Part shown: positions 44,861 to 55,001 of the stretch, one piece after another
How the letters are laid out: every line of letters starts with the position of its first letter
Numbering within the stretch: position 1 is the first letter of the stretch
Assembly (NCBI GenBank): GCA_019358945.1
Contig: JAHHIE010000030.1
Location: 1 to 64,000 of the forward strand
Source: Stenomitos rutilans HA7619-LM2
Lineage (GTDB): Bacteria; Cyanobacteriota; Cyanobacteriia; Leptolyngbyales; Leptolyngbyaceae
Length of the DNA: 64,000 nucleotides
Direction of reading: 5' to 3'
The notes under the pieces: model-generated
Told to the model about the DNA's origin: nothing
What the model saw: the letters and a program-made list of their open reading frames with translations, nothing else
Database searches by the model: none
Program-made: the position numbers and the translations under genes

Positions 44861-46006
44861 ATGACCGATACGCTCAACGTAGCCGCTCAATCGTCATCGC
44901 ATCCGTTAGCGGGGTATATCAATCGCTTGAAAGCGGGCGATGCGCTACTGCCAGACACGCCCCAAAACGTGTTGGAAGTGGTGGGCATTCTCAAGAGTTA
45001 TGGCATTGTACTGGAGGCTTATTACCAGAATCTTCTTTACATCGCTGAACATCAATTCCTCGTCTTTTTCCCGTTTTTCAAATATTTCAATGGCGATGTT
45101 TCCTTAGCCAGGCTGTTACGCCACTGGCAGCACAATCGCATCAACTTTGAGTATGCCGAATACTGCATGAAAGCTATGTTCTGGCATGGTGGCGGCGGTT
45201 TAGACGCCTATCTAGATTCGTCAGAATTTAGGGCACAGGCGCAGTCAGCCATTCAGGCAAGAATCAAGGGAAATCCCTTACTCATAGGGTTAGATCGCTT
45301 GTTTCCAGATTTTTTGCCTGAGCAAGTACGGCAACTGTCCTACTACAGCGGGCTGGGTCAATTTTGGAAGGTGATGAGTGAAATGTTTCTGGAACTCTCC
45401 GATCGCTACGATCGCGGCGAGATTCAGTCTATCCCGCAGGTCGTTGACCATATCAAAGCAGGGCTGGTCGCTGCTGCAAGCCTACCCATCACCTATACGG
45501 TCAAGCTGCGCAAGCAGTCCTACGACATTATTCCAGCCTCAACCGGGTTAACGTTTTTGCCCGATGTGGCGGTGCCTTACGTAGAGGCCGTCTTCTTCCG
45601 GGGTACGCCTTTTTCCGGCACAGTTTCATACAATGCACAGGCGCACCAAATTTCGCCTGATCAAGGCCGCTTTGCCTATGGTGCGCTGTATGCTGATCCG
45701 CTGCCGATCGGGGGTGCTGGCATTCCTCCCACCTTGCTGATGCAAGACATGCGGCACTATCTGCCAGAGTATCTGCACGAAATCTATCGCCGTGGCCTAC
45801 GGGGTGAAGACGATTTGCGGGTCAAAATCTGCGAGACGTTCCAGAAGTCAATGTTCTGTGTCACCACCGCTACGATTCTAGGGTTAGCTCCTTTCCCCTT
45901 AGAAACAACCGATCCAGAGCAGCAGCGGCAAAATCAAACGTATCTGGAGGGCTGGATGGATCGCTTTGTCCAATCTCGCTTGCCCAATGTGCAGTCGATC
46001 GCTTAA
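44861..46006 (+). CDS. cupB: CO2 hydration protein CupB (ChpX)
   Basis: Peripheral subunit of the NDH-1 CO2-uptake complex that carries the carbonic-anhydrase-like step, 381 residues. Marks: HPLAGYINRLKAGDALLPDTP, HQFLVFFPFFKYFNGDVSLA, MFWHGGGGLDAYLDS, PYVEAVFFRGTPFSGTVSYN and GIPPTLLMQDMRHYLPEYL. CupA is longer (about 440 residues), with an insertion after the FFKYF block that is absent here, so CupB, the partner of the constitutive NdhF4/NdhD4 system, fits better. Cys and His residues that could bind zinc are present. The order ccm-ndhF4-ndhD4-cupB, as I recall it, also occurs in Nostoc-type genomes. Confidence 0.85.
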   Translation: MTDTLNVAAQSSSHPLAGYINRLKAGDALLPDTPQNVLEVVGILKSYGIVLEAYYQNLLYIAEHQFLVFFPFFKYFNGDVSLARLLRHWQHNRINFEYAEYCMKAMFWHGGGGLDAYLDSSEFRAQAQSAIQARIKGNPLLIGLDRLFPDFLPEQVRQLSYYSGLGQFWKVMSEMFLELSDRYDRGEIQSIPQVVDHIKAGLVAAASLPITYTVKLRKQSYDIIPASTGLTFLPDVAVPYVEAVFFRGTPFSGTVSYNAQAHQISPDQGRFAYGALYADPLPIGGAGIPPTLLMQDMRHYLPEYLHEIYRRGLRGEDDLRVKICETFQKSMFCVTTATILGLAPFPLETTDPEQQRQNQTYLEGWMDRFVQSRLPNVQSIA

Positions 46007-46084
46007 GAGCGAGAAATGAGTGAACGTGTAATGTTGAGGTGCGGACGTACAGTCGTGCGTCTCCTACGAGGGATCTCATACCAA

Positions 46085-46219
46085 TAGGACTTACGCAGTT
46101 GCCCCCTTTTCTTGTACGCCCAAAGGGCTTTAAGCTCCCAATTCTGGGGGACTTTGAGTGCTTGCTCCCCCAAATTTGGGGGCTGGGGCGCTAGTTTTAG
46201 AGAATTTGCGTAAGTCCTG
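46085..46219. mobile_element. MITE-like element with 12-bp terminal inverted repeats
   Basis: Perfect terminal repeats AGGACTTACGCA (46086-46097) and TGCGTAAGTCCT (46207-46218) enclose about 110 bp without coding capacity, including CTCCCCCAAATTTGGGGG, itself a palindrome. It lies between the convergent ends of cupB and the fibrillin-like gene. Similar ends occur in many cyanobacterial small non-autonomous elements (from memory). No transposase is present in the window. Confidence 0.75.
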
Positions 46220-46274
46220 ACCAATTGAAAGTAACCGACTGAACGCACGATCGCTAAGTAGAGCGATCGTCACA

Positions 46275-46901
46275 TCAATCCTCATCATTCGCCACATTCA
46301 CCCACAGTGCTAAGCCACCACCACGCCCACGAGCCGCAATCAACGTCGGAGTGACTCTGAAAAAGGCAAAAAAGGGAAGACTGCGAGCGGATTGTGCGTA
46401 AATGTTTTGTGTGACCTTACGTCCTGGTACTGCGCCATTGTAAATGGCTTTGCTCAGCACAGTCAGTTGTACGTGGGTAAAGTCAAAGGCCAGCAAATTC
46501 TTCTTGCCCAGGTAATGCGCTGGGCCAGTGAACCGTAGCAGCACTGGGCCAACCTCAACCTGATTGTCGATCGTCCCTTTTCCGATCGCCGCATCGCTAG
46601 CCTCTGCCTGAAAGGAAATTTGAGCCACCGCAAACTTGGGTACATAGAACCCATTTCCCAGGACAATTCCACCACGCCGCACCTTTCGTGTACCTGTGGC
46701 AAAGCACAACTGCCAAGTCCCCAACAATGGCTCGAAGGGGTAGAGTAGATGCTCTTGTTTTGCGGCTTTTTCTGCTTGTAGCAAAGCGTTCACAACGGCT
46801 GAAGCCGTCGGGCGATCGTTCGCCTTCGCTTGAAAGGCAACTGCGGCCTTAGTTAAGACCGCTAAAAAGCTAGCCGATGGAGAAACCAGGTCAGCAGTCA
46901 T
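46275..46901 (-). CDS. Fibrillin/PAP-like protein
   Basis: Protein of 208 residues resembling the plastid lipid-associated (PAP/fibrillin) group, which associates with thylakoid lipids. The pattern is an N-terminal helix (FLAVLTKAAVAFQAKAND), then FEPLLGTWQLCFATGTRK, typical of lipocalin-like fibrillins, followed by beta-rich sequence with VGPVLLRFTGPAHYLG and, near the C-terminus, PFFAFFRVTPTLIAARGRGGG. No signal peptide is seen. The family assignment is moderate; the protein is at least a conserved-looking cyanobacterial type. Confidence 0.6.
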   Translation of the reverse strand: MTADLVSPSASFLAVLTKAAVAFQAKANDRPTASAVVNALLQAEKAAKQEHLLYPFEPLLGTWQLCFATGTRKVRRGGIVLGNGFYVPKFAVAQISFQAEASDAAIGKGTIDNQVEVGPVLLRFTGPAHYLGKKNLLAFDFTHVQLTVLSKAIYNGAVPGRKVTQNIYAQSARSLPFFAFFRVTPTLIAARGRGGGLALWVNVANDED

Positions 46902-46968
46902 ACAGTCTTTTCATTACCATTTCAATCGCAACAACCCTAAGCTAACGGATAACGGGAACCGCGATCGC

Positions 46969-47877
46969 TTACGGTGACGGCTCGGTTTCAGAAGCAGGTT
47001 TAGCATCAGCGGTGTTGGGTGCTGCTGGGTTTTGGGTCTCGGTGAACGTCACGTCGATCGCCTCTAACGTCGGCGGCTCCTCCAAAATGGGTGACTCTGG
47101 TGAAGACTCTGAAACAGCAGGAATGCTCGTAGCATCTGAAGCAGCCGTATCTGCACCAACCGCATCAGCTTCAGGAGTACGAAATTGCTTTCTAACGTAG
47201 ACTGGTTTGCTCTCACGTTTGGCAGTCAGTCCCTTAAATGAACCCTGGACTTGTTTGGCGATCGCAGCTAACGTACTCTCCTTCGACGGCTCCTTCTCGT
47301 TTAGTTGCCCATCGCCATCAAACTGTACCACCGCCGTATCAGCCGCGATCGTTTTGGAGGACGGCACAGCCTTTTGACGGGCATTGGCAAAATCAGCAGG
47401 CGTTAGCGGCACATAGGGGTGCTCTTCTACAGCAGGGGGTGGCGTACTGGTGGGTGTGGTGGTCGTCGTCACAAGTGCCTCGACCCACGCTGTCAGCTTT
47501 GCAGCCTGTTTGCCGATCGGCTGAGCGATCGGTGCCAGCACCTTAGATTTCGATAGTCCCTCCCACGTCTGAGACAGTGCCGCTCGCCATTCGGCAGGAG
47601 TGGGTACAGCCGTTTGCTGATCTACTGGTGCAACCTGCCGTCTCAGCTCAAGTGTCTGCCAGCCCATCCAGCCAAGTAAGACCACACTCGCCGTTTGTCC
47701 TAGCAGTACGCCGCCCGTAATGCGCCCTGCACAAACCCACAGCACTAGCGCATAAAACATGCCCAAGCCACTCCAGAGGAAGTCGTGCTTACGATGAACC
47801 TCTGGGAAAAAGAACGCCGCCATATAAAGTGCAACGCTGCTCAACCCAACGACAAATGCCAGAATATATGCCAGCAT
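46969..47877 (-). CDS. ycf66: Ycf66 family protein
   Basis: Photosynthetic-lineage protein with three or four N-terminal hydrophobic segments. The N-terminal 90 residues fit Ycf66: MLAYILAFVVGLSSVALYMA, FFFPEVHRKHDFLWSG, then FYALVLWVCAGRITGGVLLG. The remaining 200 residues are Pro/Ala/Thr/Glu-rich and probably disordered, which is common in cyanobacterial members. Function is unknown. I start it at ATG 47877 because the family begins MLAYILA; a TTG 27 bases upstream extends the frame. It is divergent from gnd. Confidence 0.85.
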   Translation of the reverse strand: MLAYILAFVVGLSSVALYMAAFFFPEVHRKHDFLWSGLGMFYALVLWVCAGRITGGVLLGQTASVVLLGWMGWQTLELRRQVAPVDQQTAVPTPAEWRAALSQTWEGLSKSKVLAPIAQPIGKQAAKLTAWVEALVTTTTTPTSTPPPAVEEHPYVPLTPADFANARQKAVPSSKTIAADTAVVQFDGDGQLNEKEPSKESTLAAIAKQVQGSFKGLTAKRESKPVYVRKQFRTPEADAVGADTAASDATSIPAVSESSPESPILEEPPTLEAIDVTFTETQNPAAPNTADAKPASETEPSP

Positions 47878-48133
47878 ACGGCTGCTCCAAACGATGCCAA
47901 ACAACTATTTATAGATCGATTCTGTCAGGGAGTGTTGAAGTTTCAGCGATTAATTTTTCTCAGACTGGAACCGCCTCAAGCCCAAACTGTATTCCGTTTT
48001 CCCTGCTGTCACATCTCCACTCTAGCGTTCAAACCATACAGCTTAAGATTATCTTCCAAGCGAACTAAGACGGTTCGAGCTACCCTTTAGGGGATAAGAC
48101 CCAAGCACTTGCAGAGTTAGGCAAAGAATTCTT

Positions 48134-49645
48134 ATGGCACAAAGCTTTGGTGTAATTGGTCTGGCGGTGATGGGCGAAAACCTGGCGCTAAACGTCGAGC
48201 GTAACGGGTTCCCGATCGCTGTCTACAACCGCAGTCGTGAAAAGACAGATGCCTTTATGTCGCAACGCGCCGTGGGCAAAAACGCTGTAGCAGCTTATTC
48301 CTTAGAGGAATTTGTGGCGGCCTTAGAGCGTCCCCGCAAGATCCTGATTATGGTTAAGGCAGGTGCTCCTGTTGATGCCACGATCGAGCAGCTAAAGCCT
48401 CTTTTGGACGAAGGCGACATCCTCATTGACGGTGGCAATTCTCTGTTTACCGATACGGAACGCCGCGCGAAAGATTTGGAATCAGCCAAATTCACCTTCA
48501 TTGGCATGGGGGTAAGTGGTGGGGAAGAAGGTGCACTCAATGGTCCCAGCTTAATGCCTGGTGGCACAGAGCAAGCCTATCGCTACCTTGAACCCATCCT
48601 GACAAAGATTGCTGCTCAAGTCGATGATGGCCCCTGCGTCACCTATATTGGTCCCGGTGGGGCTGGTCACTACGTCAAAATGGTGCATAACGGCATTGAG
48701 TACGGCGATATGCAGCTCATTGCCGAAGCATACGACCTTCTCAAGAGCGTTTTGGGGCTTAACGCAGAGGAACTGCATGAAGTCTTTGCTCAGTGGAACA
48801 CCACTGATGAACTCGACTCGTATTTGATTGAAATTACCGCCGATATCTTCAAGAAAATCGATCCGGATACAGATACCCCTCTGGTTGAGTTGATCCTGGA
48901 TGCGGCTGGGCAGAAAGGCACTGGGCGATGGACGGTTGCCGATGCACTAGAGCTTGGAGTGTCGATCCCCACCATTATTGCAGCGGTCAACTCTCGCATC
49001 ATCTCGTCCTACAAAGAGGAACGGGTAGAAGCATCGAAAGTGCTGCCGGGTCCCACCGCAAAATTTGAGGGAGATAAAAAAGCCTTTGTCACGAAGGTGA
49101 GAGATGCCCTCTACTGCTCCAAAATGTGTTCTTACGCTCAAGGGATGGCGCTGCTGAGCAAAGCATCTGAAACCTACGGCTTTAAACTGGATCTGGGTGA
49201 ATGTGCTCGGATTTGGAAAGGCGGCTGCATCATTCGGGCACGTTTTTTGAACAAGATCAAGCACGCCTTTGACGAGAATCCCTCGCTGCCAAACTTGCTA
49301 CTGGCTCCTGAATTCAAGCAAACCATTCTGGATCGTCAGGAAGCTTGGCGTGAGGTGATTGCAACGGCGGCTAAGGTAGGCATTCCGGTACCCGCGTTTA
49401 GTGCGTCATTAGATTATTTTGACAGCTATCGCCGCGATCGCTTGCCGCAAAACCTCACCCAGGCACAGCGCGATTACTTTGGTGCCCATACCTATCTCCG
49501 CACCGATAAAGAAGGTGTCTTCCACACTGAATGGATGAAGCCGGACGAATCAGTTCAGAAGCAAACGCCGGATACGGTCTTAGAAGACCAGCGCCAGCCA
49601 TCAGCGGCTGAGGTGCAAAAGCAAGAAGTTGAAACACGCAGCTAA
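48134..49645 (+). CDS. gnd: 6-phosphogluconate dehydrogenase, decarboxylating
   Basis: Oxidative pentose phosphate enzyme making ribulose-5-phosphate, CO2 and NADPH in the cytosol. Marks: NADP-binding [20 protein letters not shown], substrate loop [19 protein letters not shown], catalytic Lys in [18 protein letters not shown], and the signature [14 protein letters not shown]. The usual length is 470-490 residues; this one has about 25 extra C-terminal residues rich in Gln and Glu. A hairpin terminator lies 25 bp after the stop. Confidence 0.97.
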   Translation: MAQSFGVIGLAVMGENLALNVERNGFPIAVYNRSREKTDAFMSQRAVGKNAVAAYSLEEFVAALERPRKILIMVKAGAPVDATIEQLKPLLDEGDILIDGGNSLFTDTERRAKDLESAKFTFIGMGVSGGEEGALNGPSLMPGGTEQAYRYLEPILTKIAAQVDDGPCVTYIGPGGAGHYVKMVHNGIEYGDMQLIAEAYDLLKSVLGLNAEELHEVFAQWNTTDELDSYLIEITADIFKKIDPDTDTPLVELILDAAGQKGTGRWTVADALELGVSIPTIIAAVNSRIISSYKEERVEASKVLPGPTAKFEGDKKAFVTKVRDALYCSKMCSYAQGMALLSKASETYGFKLDLGECARIWKGGCIIRARFLNKIKHAFDENPSLPNLLLAPEFKQTILDRQEAWREVIATAAKVGIPVPAFSASLDYFDSYRRDRLPQNLTQAQRDYFGAHTYLRTDKEGVFHTEWMKPDESVQKQTPDTVLEDQRQPSAAEVQKQEVETRS

Positions 49646-49669
49646 AGTTTGCGATCGCATTCAGCAAGA

Positions 49670-49700
49670 GGGCGTTCTCAGTCTTTGAGTGCGCCCTTTT
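49670..49700 (+). terminator. Rho-independent terminator after gnd
   Basis: GGGCG (49670-49674) pairs with CGCCC (49692-49696), an inner CTCA/TGAG pair extends the stem, and TTTT follows. The convergent caspase-WD40 gene ends at 49701, so the site fills the whole gap. Confidence 0.85.
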
Positions 49701-52700
49701 CTATGCCTTATCCTCGCGTTCACTCGGCATTTCTTCTAAAGCAGGACAAGCATTGGGGGACAAGCGTAAATAGCGCAAACATTCTTCTGGTTTGAGCTGT
49801 CGCAGGGTACGATCGCGCGCGATCGCCAGCAGTTCGTCCCAAGTAGCAGCCCAAAGGTAAAGCTGCCCATGCGTATTGAGGCTTGCAACATAGCGGCCAT
49901 CAGGGCTGAAAAAGGCTTGTTGAATTTGTTCTGGCGTGACTCCCGATTCAGCAGAACGTAATAGCGCCTGTTCCGTACCTGTTTTTGCATCCCACAGACG
50001 GATCGTGCCATCTGCACTAGCCGTTACTAACGTCGCGGCATCAGGGCTGAACTCAGCATCTAGTACCGCCTCCCGATGACCCGTCATCACAACTCGTAAA
50101 GCACCCGTGGCTGCATCGAGAATTCTGGCAGTGCCATCCCAGCTTGAGATCGCAACCAGTTGTCCATCAGGGCTAAAGTGGGCGCTACTAATCACATCCC
50201 GGTGATAAAGTGTCGCCATTAGCTTGCCAGACCCAATATGCCAAATGCGTGCGGTGCGATCGCGGCTGGCGCTTAACACTCGCTGACTATCGGGGCTAAA
50301 CTGCGCCTGCTCAATGATGTCTTCGTGCCCCTGCAACCGCTGGAGCAGCTTCCTAGAGGACACATCCCACACGTAGATTGTTTGATCATTGCCCACACCT
50401 AAGAGGGTTCTGCCATCAGGACTGAAGGCAAGCTGACGAACCAATGGGCGTTTGCTCAATACCGTCTGCTTGGGCAAACCTGATGCAGTTGCGAATGAGG
50501 GTGGTATGGCATCAAGGCGACTGATGTGCTTCAGCGGTTGGTTGGTTGGGGCTTGCCAAATTTCTACAATGCCGTTGGCAGCAGTCGCTAGCACCTGAGC
50601 ATCAACGCTAAAGGCAACGCTGGCAAGCTTAGCGTCAGACGAAAGGTTGCGACGTAACCATTCAGAATTACGAACCAATTCCGCCTCATCTGGTGGAAAT
50701 TTGTTTGCCGTGGTTGAACCAACCTGGCTCACTAAAAGCACCGGATTGACCGCAGATGAAGGCAAAGCTGAGCTAGCTGCGGGCACTGGCAGCTGATTAT
50801 AAAGCATTGATGTTGGCGAAACAGGAGAGCGTTGGAGCGATCGCGTTGAGTCGTTTGAGGACCCTAAGAAATTCAAGAAGTTAAATAGCTTTTTTCCGGC
50901 TAGACGCGCTGGTCTCCATAGTTGATCTGCTGGCTCAGACATAACACGCTCAGCCTCATCCGGCCGCATCATCGCGGTAGTCGGGTTCCAGGTTTGCAAA
51001 GTACCATCGACGGCAACTGTCACCATGCCCCCAAAACGTTCTACTGACGTAGTCCGTGATGCAGACGGTAGTAGGCTAGAACGTGCAAGCGTCATCGAAG
51101 GAATAGACTTAGCTGGTTCTTGGGTTGGCAGCTGACGAAAAGCCGCCCACTGAATCGGACGATTGTTCATCTTCAATAGCGGAAATTCACTGCCTGGTTC
51201 AGTTGCCCATAAGCGAGTTGCCCCATCTGCACTAGCGGTCGCAAGCAAGGAGTTATCGCCGCTAAACTGCACAGCCTCGATCGCTCCTGAATGACCATTT
51301 AAACTACTTAAAAGCCCTCCAGACTGCACATCCCACAGGCGAGCAACCGCAAGCGAACGATCGTCCCCTAATCCGTGGCCCACCACCACCAGCTGACGGC
51401 TATCGGGGCTAAAGGCAAAGCGATCAGTCCCGTCATCCTGGGGCACCGTATGCGGCTCAGGATACGCGTCGCTCTTTAGCTCACCATCTGCTTTAAATTG
51501 TTGCCAGGGTTGCCCCGTAGCTACACTCCAGAGCTGCACTTGCTTTGCCGTAGCGGCCGCAAGAAAGCGTCCATTCGGGCTAAATAACACCTGCTTTAGC
51601 GGTTGCACAGCTTGTCTAATTGGCTGTCGCAACTGGCTGCGGTCTTGAGCACCTCCCCTATTCGCCATGATCAAAGCGCGACGTAACTGTCCGGTGTGGC
51701 TGAGCCAGAGCCGCGCATTGCCATCATCACTCGCTGTAGCAATCAACTGACCATCTGGACTGAACGTAGCGCTGCTGACAGAAGCCGCATGACGTAAGAG
51801 GACGCGACGTTGCCAATTGCTTACTTGCCAAAGTTGCGCCAAGGTGCCGCTGGCTGTCAACAGGGTTTGATTGTTAGGGTTAAAGCTCAGGGCAGTGACA
51901 GGAGCCGCATGATGAAGCGTGGCACGCGATCGACCACTATTTGCATCCCAAACCCGTACCTCACTGCCAGCACTAGCGGCAAGCCATCCGCCACGAGGGG
52001 CAAAGGCCAGTCGGCTGACTGGTACTTTAAAGCCACTCAACGTCAAGACGCGCTTGCTTGAGGCAACATCCCATACCTTGACATCGGTAGAATTTTGAGC
52101 GATCGCCGCCAGTTGAGTGCCATTAGGGCTAAAAGCGATCCCTGCAATCGGCGTTGCGGGCGTTAGCGTTGCAGGTTGCACCGCTGGCTGATTGCTGTCG
52201 CCATGCCACGAAAATACCTTCTCTACTCGTTGCGTTTCCAGCGACCAGAGCATCACGGTACCATCATTACCGGCGGTAGCCAGGTAGCGCTGGTTAGGGC
52301 TAAACGCAATGTGATGAATGGCTCCTTGAGACCCTTTTAAGCTAAACTGCAACCTCAAGCGCTGTAACGCCGCTCGCAAACTTGCCTGAGCCTCATAGGT
52401 ATGGCCACCTTTTTCAGCCGCTAGCCGACTGATAAGTAAAGCAGTCGTTGGGTCACTCTCCGGCTCTTGCAAAATTGATTGCGCCACCGCGGCCTGTTCT
52501 CGAGACGTTGAAATTTGCAGTTGATAGTCTTTCTCCGCTTGGCTTGTGACCACCGCTCGATACTGGCTAAACGTAACTACTAATGCCACCAATAGGGTAC
52601 AAGGGACAGTCAATTGCAGAAGGCGGCGTTCTTTCTGAGTGCGGCGATTTTCCTCACGGCTCACCGCAATGTACCGCTGTGCCAACGCTGACAGTTCATC

Positions 52701-55001
52701 AGGATAGGCAATCAAATAATCTTCAGCCTCTGTAAGGCGATCGCCGTGCAGCAAATATTCGGGCGATCGCGATTCTTCAGCGGCGTACCACTCTTTTGCT
52801 GCATGCTCCATCCGTCGCTGCCGTTGGAGTAACTCCCGGTTTTCATCTAGCCAGGTTCGCAGTAGTGCCCAGTTCCGGATCAGCGCTTCGTGAGCGACAT
52901 CTACGGTTTCTTGATAATCGCTATGACAAAGTTGACCCGTTACCAAATCAGCCAAATCGTTTGGCGATCGCTGCGTGATACCAATAATGTTGAAGTTAGA
53001 GCTGTCATCCAGCACCAAAGAAGGCGAGGGATCGTAGTCAGAAAGCTCTTGCAGGCGTTTACCCCGACGCATCTGAGCAAACCGTAGAGCTGTAGATACA
53101 TTGGCAAACCGCTGCACTGATTGATCTTGGCGGCTACAGGTCGAAATCAGGCGGTTCGTGACAACAAGCTTGGCAGTCACTAGCTTTTCCAGGACTCGTT
53201 CAACCAGTTCGACTGGAAACCACGGACTGACAAGCTCTGATTTGGTGATGCGACGGCGCGTATCTTCCGTGCCATCACCAATCTGCGTTAGTGCAATAAA
53301 AATCCGCTTAGCGACGCGCTGTTCTTCATGGGTCAGGCTGTAAAAAGTATCATTTGCCCGCTTCTGCAAAGTACCTCGCACGCCACCCAGCTCATTGTAG
53401 GCATCTAGCGTCAAGTGCGCTGGCCCACCGTCTGGGCCAGGTTGTCGTTGCTGCCACAGTTCAAGCAGCGTGTATTGCAAGAGCGGGAGTTCTCCAGGTG
53501 CGCCCACAACGTCAAGTAAAATGTTGTAAACCAGGTTAGGCTCACAGACAATGCCTGCTTTTTCAGCCGGTTTAACGATCGACGCTTTGATCTGTTGATA
53601 GGTAAGAGGGGTAACTGTCACCAGATGCTGCTCAATTTGCTCAGCCAGGCCATTGTAGAGAGAATATTTGCCGAAAAAATCGGCCCGCAGCACCACGACC
53701 ACGCTGAAGCAATCCCCAATTTCCCGCAAGGCCGTCACAAGACTGTTAAAAAAGCTTTGACGATCGCGCTCTGCTTGAGTGCCCTGGCAAAGGGTAAAGA
53801 CTTCCTCAAATTGATCAATGATCAGCAAGAGCCGCGAATTTCTACCATGCTTGGCAGACATTAAACTGGCGCGAACGAGATGAGACAAGCCAGTGCCACC
53901 ATCGCGCAACAGCGTTTCTGCCCGCCTCAGTTGCTCAGCACGATCGACCGCCGAATCTTTGGGATTGACGAAGGCCGTAGCCAAGCTTTTCAGCGGCTGC
54001 TCGGTGGGGCTAATTAACTGAATGCGCCAGCGATCGCTACCCGAAAACTTTTTGCCCTGACGCAGGGTATGAATTAAGCCAGCACGCACCAGCGACGATT
54101 TTCCACTGCCAGACGCTCCCACCACAGCGGCAAAATTGCCCACTCTCAGCTTTTCAATGAGCTGATCGGTCAGATCCTCGCGTCCAAAAAAGTACTCAGC
54201 ATGGGCTTCATCAAAAAACTCCAACCCCCGGTACGGACAAACATCCTGCACAAGCTCTGTTTTGATGATCGCAGGCGCACCCTGTCCACGGGTAAGCAGA
54301 ATCTCACTGCCAGAATTTTCAAACAGCGGTTGCTGCATTTCACGCTTGAGCGCGTTGCTCACCCAATCAGTCAACGCATAGTTCGTTACCGTACCGTTCA
54401 CCATGCGAGACGGATCTAGCCCATCCAACAGCGCCTGAGTAAACACGCTGTACTTACCGATCATCGATTCGTAGGCCGCTTCATATTCCCGCGATGCTGC
54501 CATAAACAAGCGATCGGTGCCTGAGCGAGCACCCGGATCAGCCTCCAAAAAGTTCAGCAACTCACCACTGTGGCAGCAATCAAGCAGGATGATACGCTGC
54601 CGCACAGGGCTTTCCTGCAAAAGTCGTCGTAGCCAAAAGAGCGATAGCCCATAAAAGCTGGCACTCGGATTTGCATCACTGGTTGCTAAGAAGCCTTCCT
54701 GGACACCCGCATCTTTTTGCAGTCCGTGCCCCGAAAAGTAAAAGAGTGCTGTTTGAGGGATGTTGGTGCCCTTCGGTTTAAACAGCTTTACCAGTGCCGC
54801 TTCCAGTTCAGCTACAGTAACCTGGGTTTTGAAGCCAATTCTGGACTGACCCGCCTGAACAATTTCCGGCATGCGGACAACCCGAAAATCGCCATCCGTT
54901 TGCAGTCGCTGAGCGATCGCCTCAGCATCGTGGGAGGGAGCGCTTAGCCCTGGCAACCACTGATACGTACTAATGCCGACAATGAGAGCATCGCGTGACA
55001 T
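49701..55001 (-). CDS. Caspase-like peptidase fused to nSTAND ATPase and WD40 repeats
   Basis: Giant 1766-residue protein. Residues 1-240 are a caspase-fold (C14, orthocaspase) domain with catalytic His92 (YFSGHGL) and Cys143 (LLDCCHSG). Residues about 255-690 are an nSTAND ATPase: CPYRGLEFFDEAHAEYFFGR, then Walker A VGASGSGKSS and Walker B LLLIIDQFEEVFT. A hydrophobic segment near 795-815 (LTVPCTLLVALVVTF) may cross the membrane. Residues about 870-1740 hold about 15 WD40 repeats, enough for two propellers. Both catalytic residues and the P-loop look intact. Such proteins are thought to act as ligand-triggered death or defence switches. ATG 55001 follows GGGGGAAGG with 7-base spacing. No partner gene is adjacent. 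Confidence 0.92.
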   Translation of the reverse strand: MSRDALIVGISTYQWLPGLSAPSHDAEAIAQRLQTDGDFRVVRMPEIVQAGQSRIGFKTQVTVAELEAALVKLFKPKGTNIPQTALFYFSGHGLQKDAGVQEGFLATSDANPSASFYGLSLFWLRRLLQESPVRQRIILLDCCHSGELLNFLEADPGARSGTDRLFMAASREYEAAYESMIGKYSVFTQALLDGLDPSRMVNGTVTNYALTDWVSNALKREMQQPLFENSGSEILLTRGQGAPAIIKTELVQDVCPYRGLEFFDEAHAEYFFGREDLTDQLIEKLRVGNFAAVVGASGSGKSSLVRAGLIHTLRQGKKFSGSDRWRIQLISPTEQPLKSLATAFVNPKDSAVDRAEQLRRAETLLRDGGTGLSHLVRASLMSAKHGRNSRLLLIIDQFEEVFTLCQGTQAERDRQSFFNSLVTALREIGDCFSVVVVLRADFFGKYSLYNGLAEQIEQHLVTVTPLTYQQIKASIVKPAEKAGIVCEPNLVYNILLDVVGAPGELPLLQYTLLELWQQRQPGPDGGPAHLTLDAYNELGGVRGTLQKRANDTFYSLTHEEQRVAKRIFIALTQIGDGTEDTRRRITKSELVSPWFPVELVERVLEKLVTAKLVVTNRLISTCSRQDQSVQRFANVSTALRFAQMRRGKRLQELSDYDPSPSLVLDDSSNFNIIGITQRSPNDLADLVTGQLCHSDYQETVDVAHEALIRNWALLRTWLDENRELLQRQRRMEHAAKEWYAAEESRSPEYLLHGDRLTEAEDYLIAYPDELSALAQRYIAVSREENRRTQKERRLLQLTVPCTLLVALVVTFSQYRAVVTSQAEKDYQLQISTSREQAAVAQSILQEPESDPTTALLISRLAAEKGGHTYEAQASLRAALQRLRLQFSLKGSQGAIHHIAFSPNQRYLATAGNDGTVMLWSLETQRVEKVFSWHGDSNQPAVQPATLTPATPIAGIAFSPNGTQLAAIAQNSTDVKVWDVASSKRVLTLSGFKVPVSRLAFAPRGGWLAASAGSEVRVWDANSGRSRATLHHAAPVTALSFNPNNQTLLTASGTLAQLWQVSNWQRRVLLRHAASVSSATFSPDGQLIATASDDGNARLWLSHTGQLRRALIMANRGGAQDRSQLRQPIRQAVQPLKQVLFSPNGRFLAAATAKQVQLWSVATGQPWQQFKADGELKSDAYPEPHTVPQDDGTDRFAFSPDSRQLVVVGHGLGDDRSLAVARLWDVQSGGLLSSLNGHSGAIEAVQFSGDNSLLATASADGATRLWATEPGSEFPLLKMNNRPIQWAAFRQLPTQEPAKSIPSMTLARSSLLPSASRTTSVERFGGMVTVAVDGTLQTWNPTTAMMRPDEAERVMSEPADQLWRPARLAGKKLFNFLNFLGSSNDSTRSLQRSPVSPTSMLYNQLPVPAASSALPSSAVNPVLLVSQVGSTTANKFPPDEAELVRNSEWLRRNLSSDAKLASVAFSVDAQVLATAANGIVEIWQAPTNQPLKHISRLDAIPPSFATASGLPKQTVLSKRPLVRQLAFSPDGRTLLGVGNDQTIYVWDVSSRKLLQRLQGHEDIIEQAQFSPDSQRVLSASRDRTARIWHIGSGKLMATLYHRDVISSAHFSPDGQLVAISSWDGTARILDAATGALRVVMTGHREAVLDAEFSPDAATLVTASADGTIRLWDAKTGTEQALLRSAESGVTPEQIQQAFFSPDGRYVASLNTHGQLYLWAATWDELLAIARDRTLRQLKPEECLRYLRLSPNACPALEEMPSEREDKA

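Noticed and set aside
44861..46006. CupA (ChpY) with NdhF3/NdhD3
   Set aside because: The protein lacks the CupA-specific insertion after the FFKYF block and matches CupB motifs and length; the operon was therefore named ndhF4-ndhD4-cupB.
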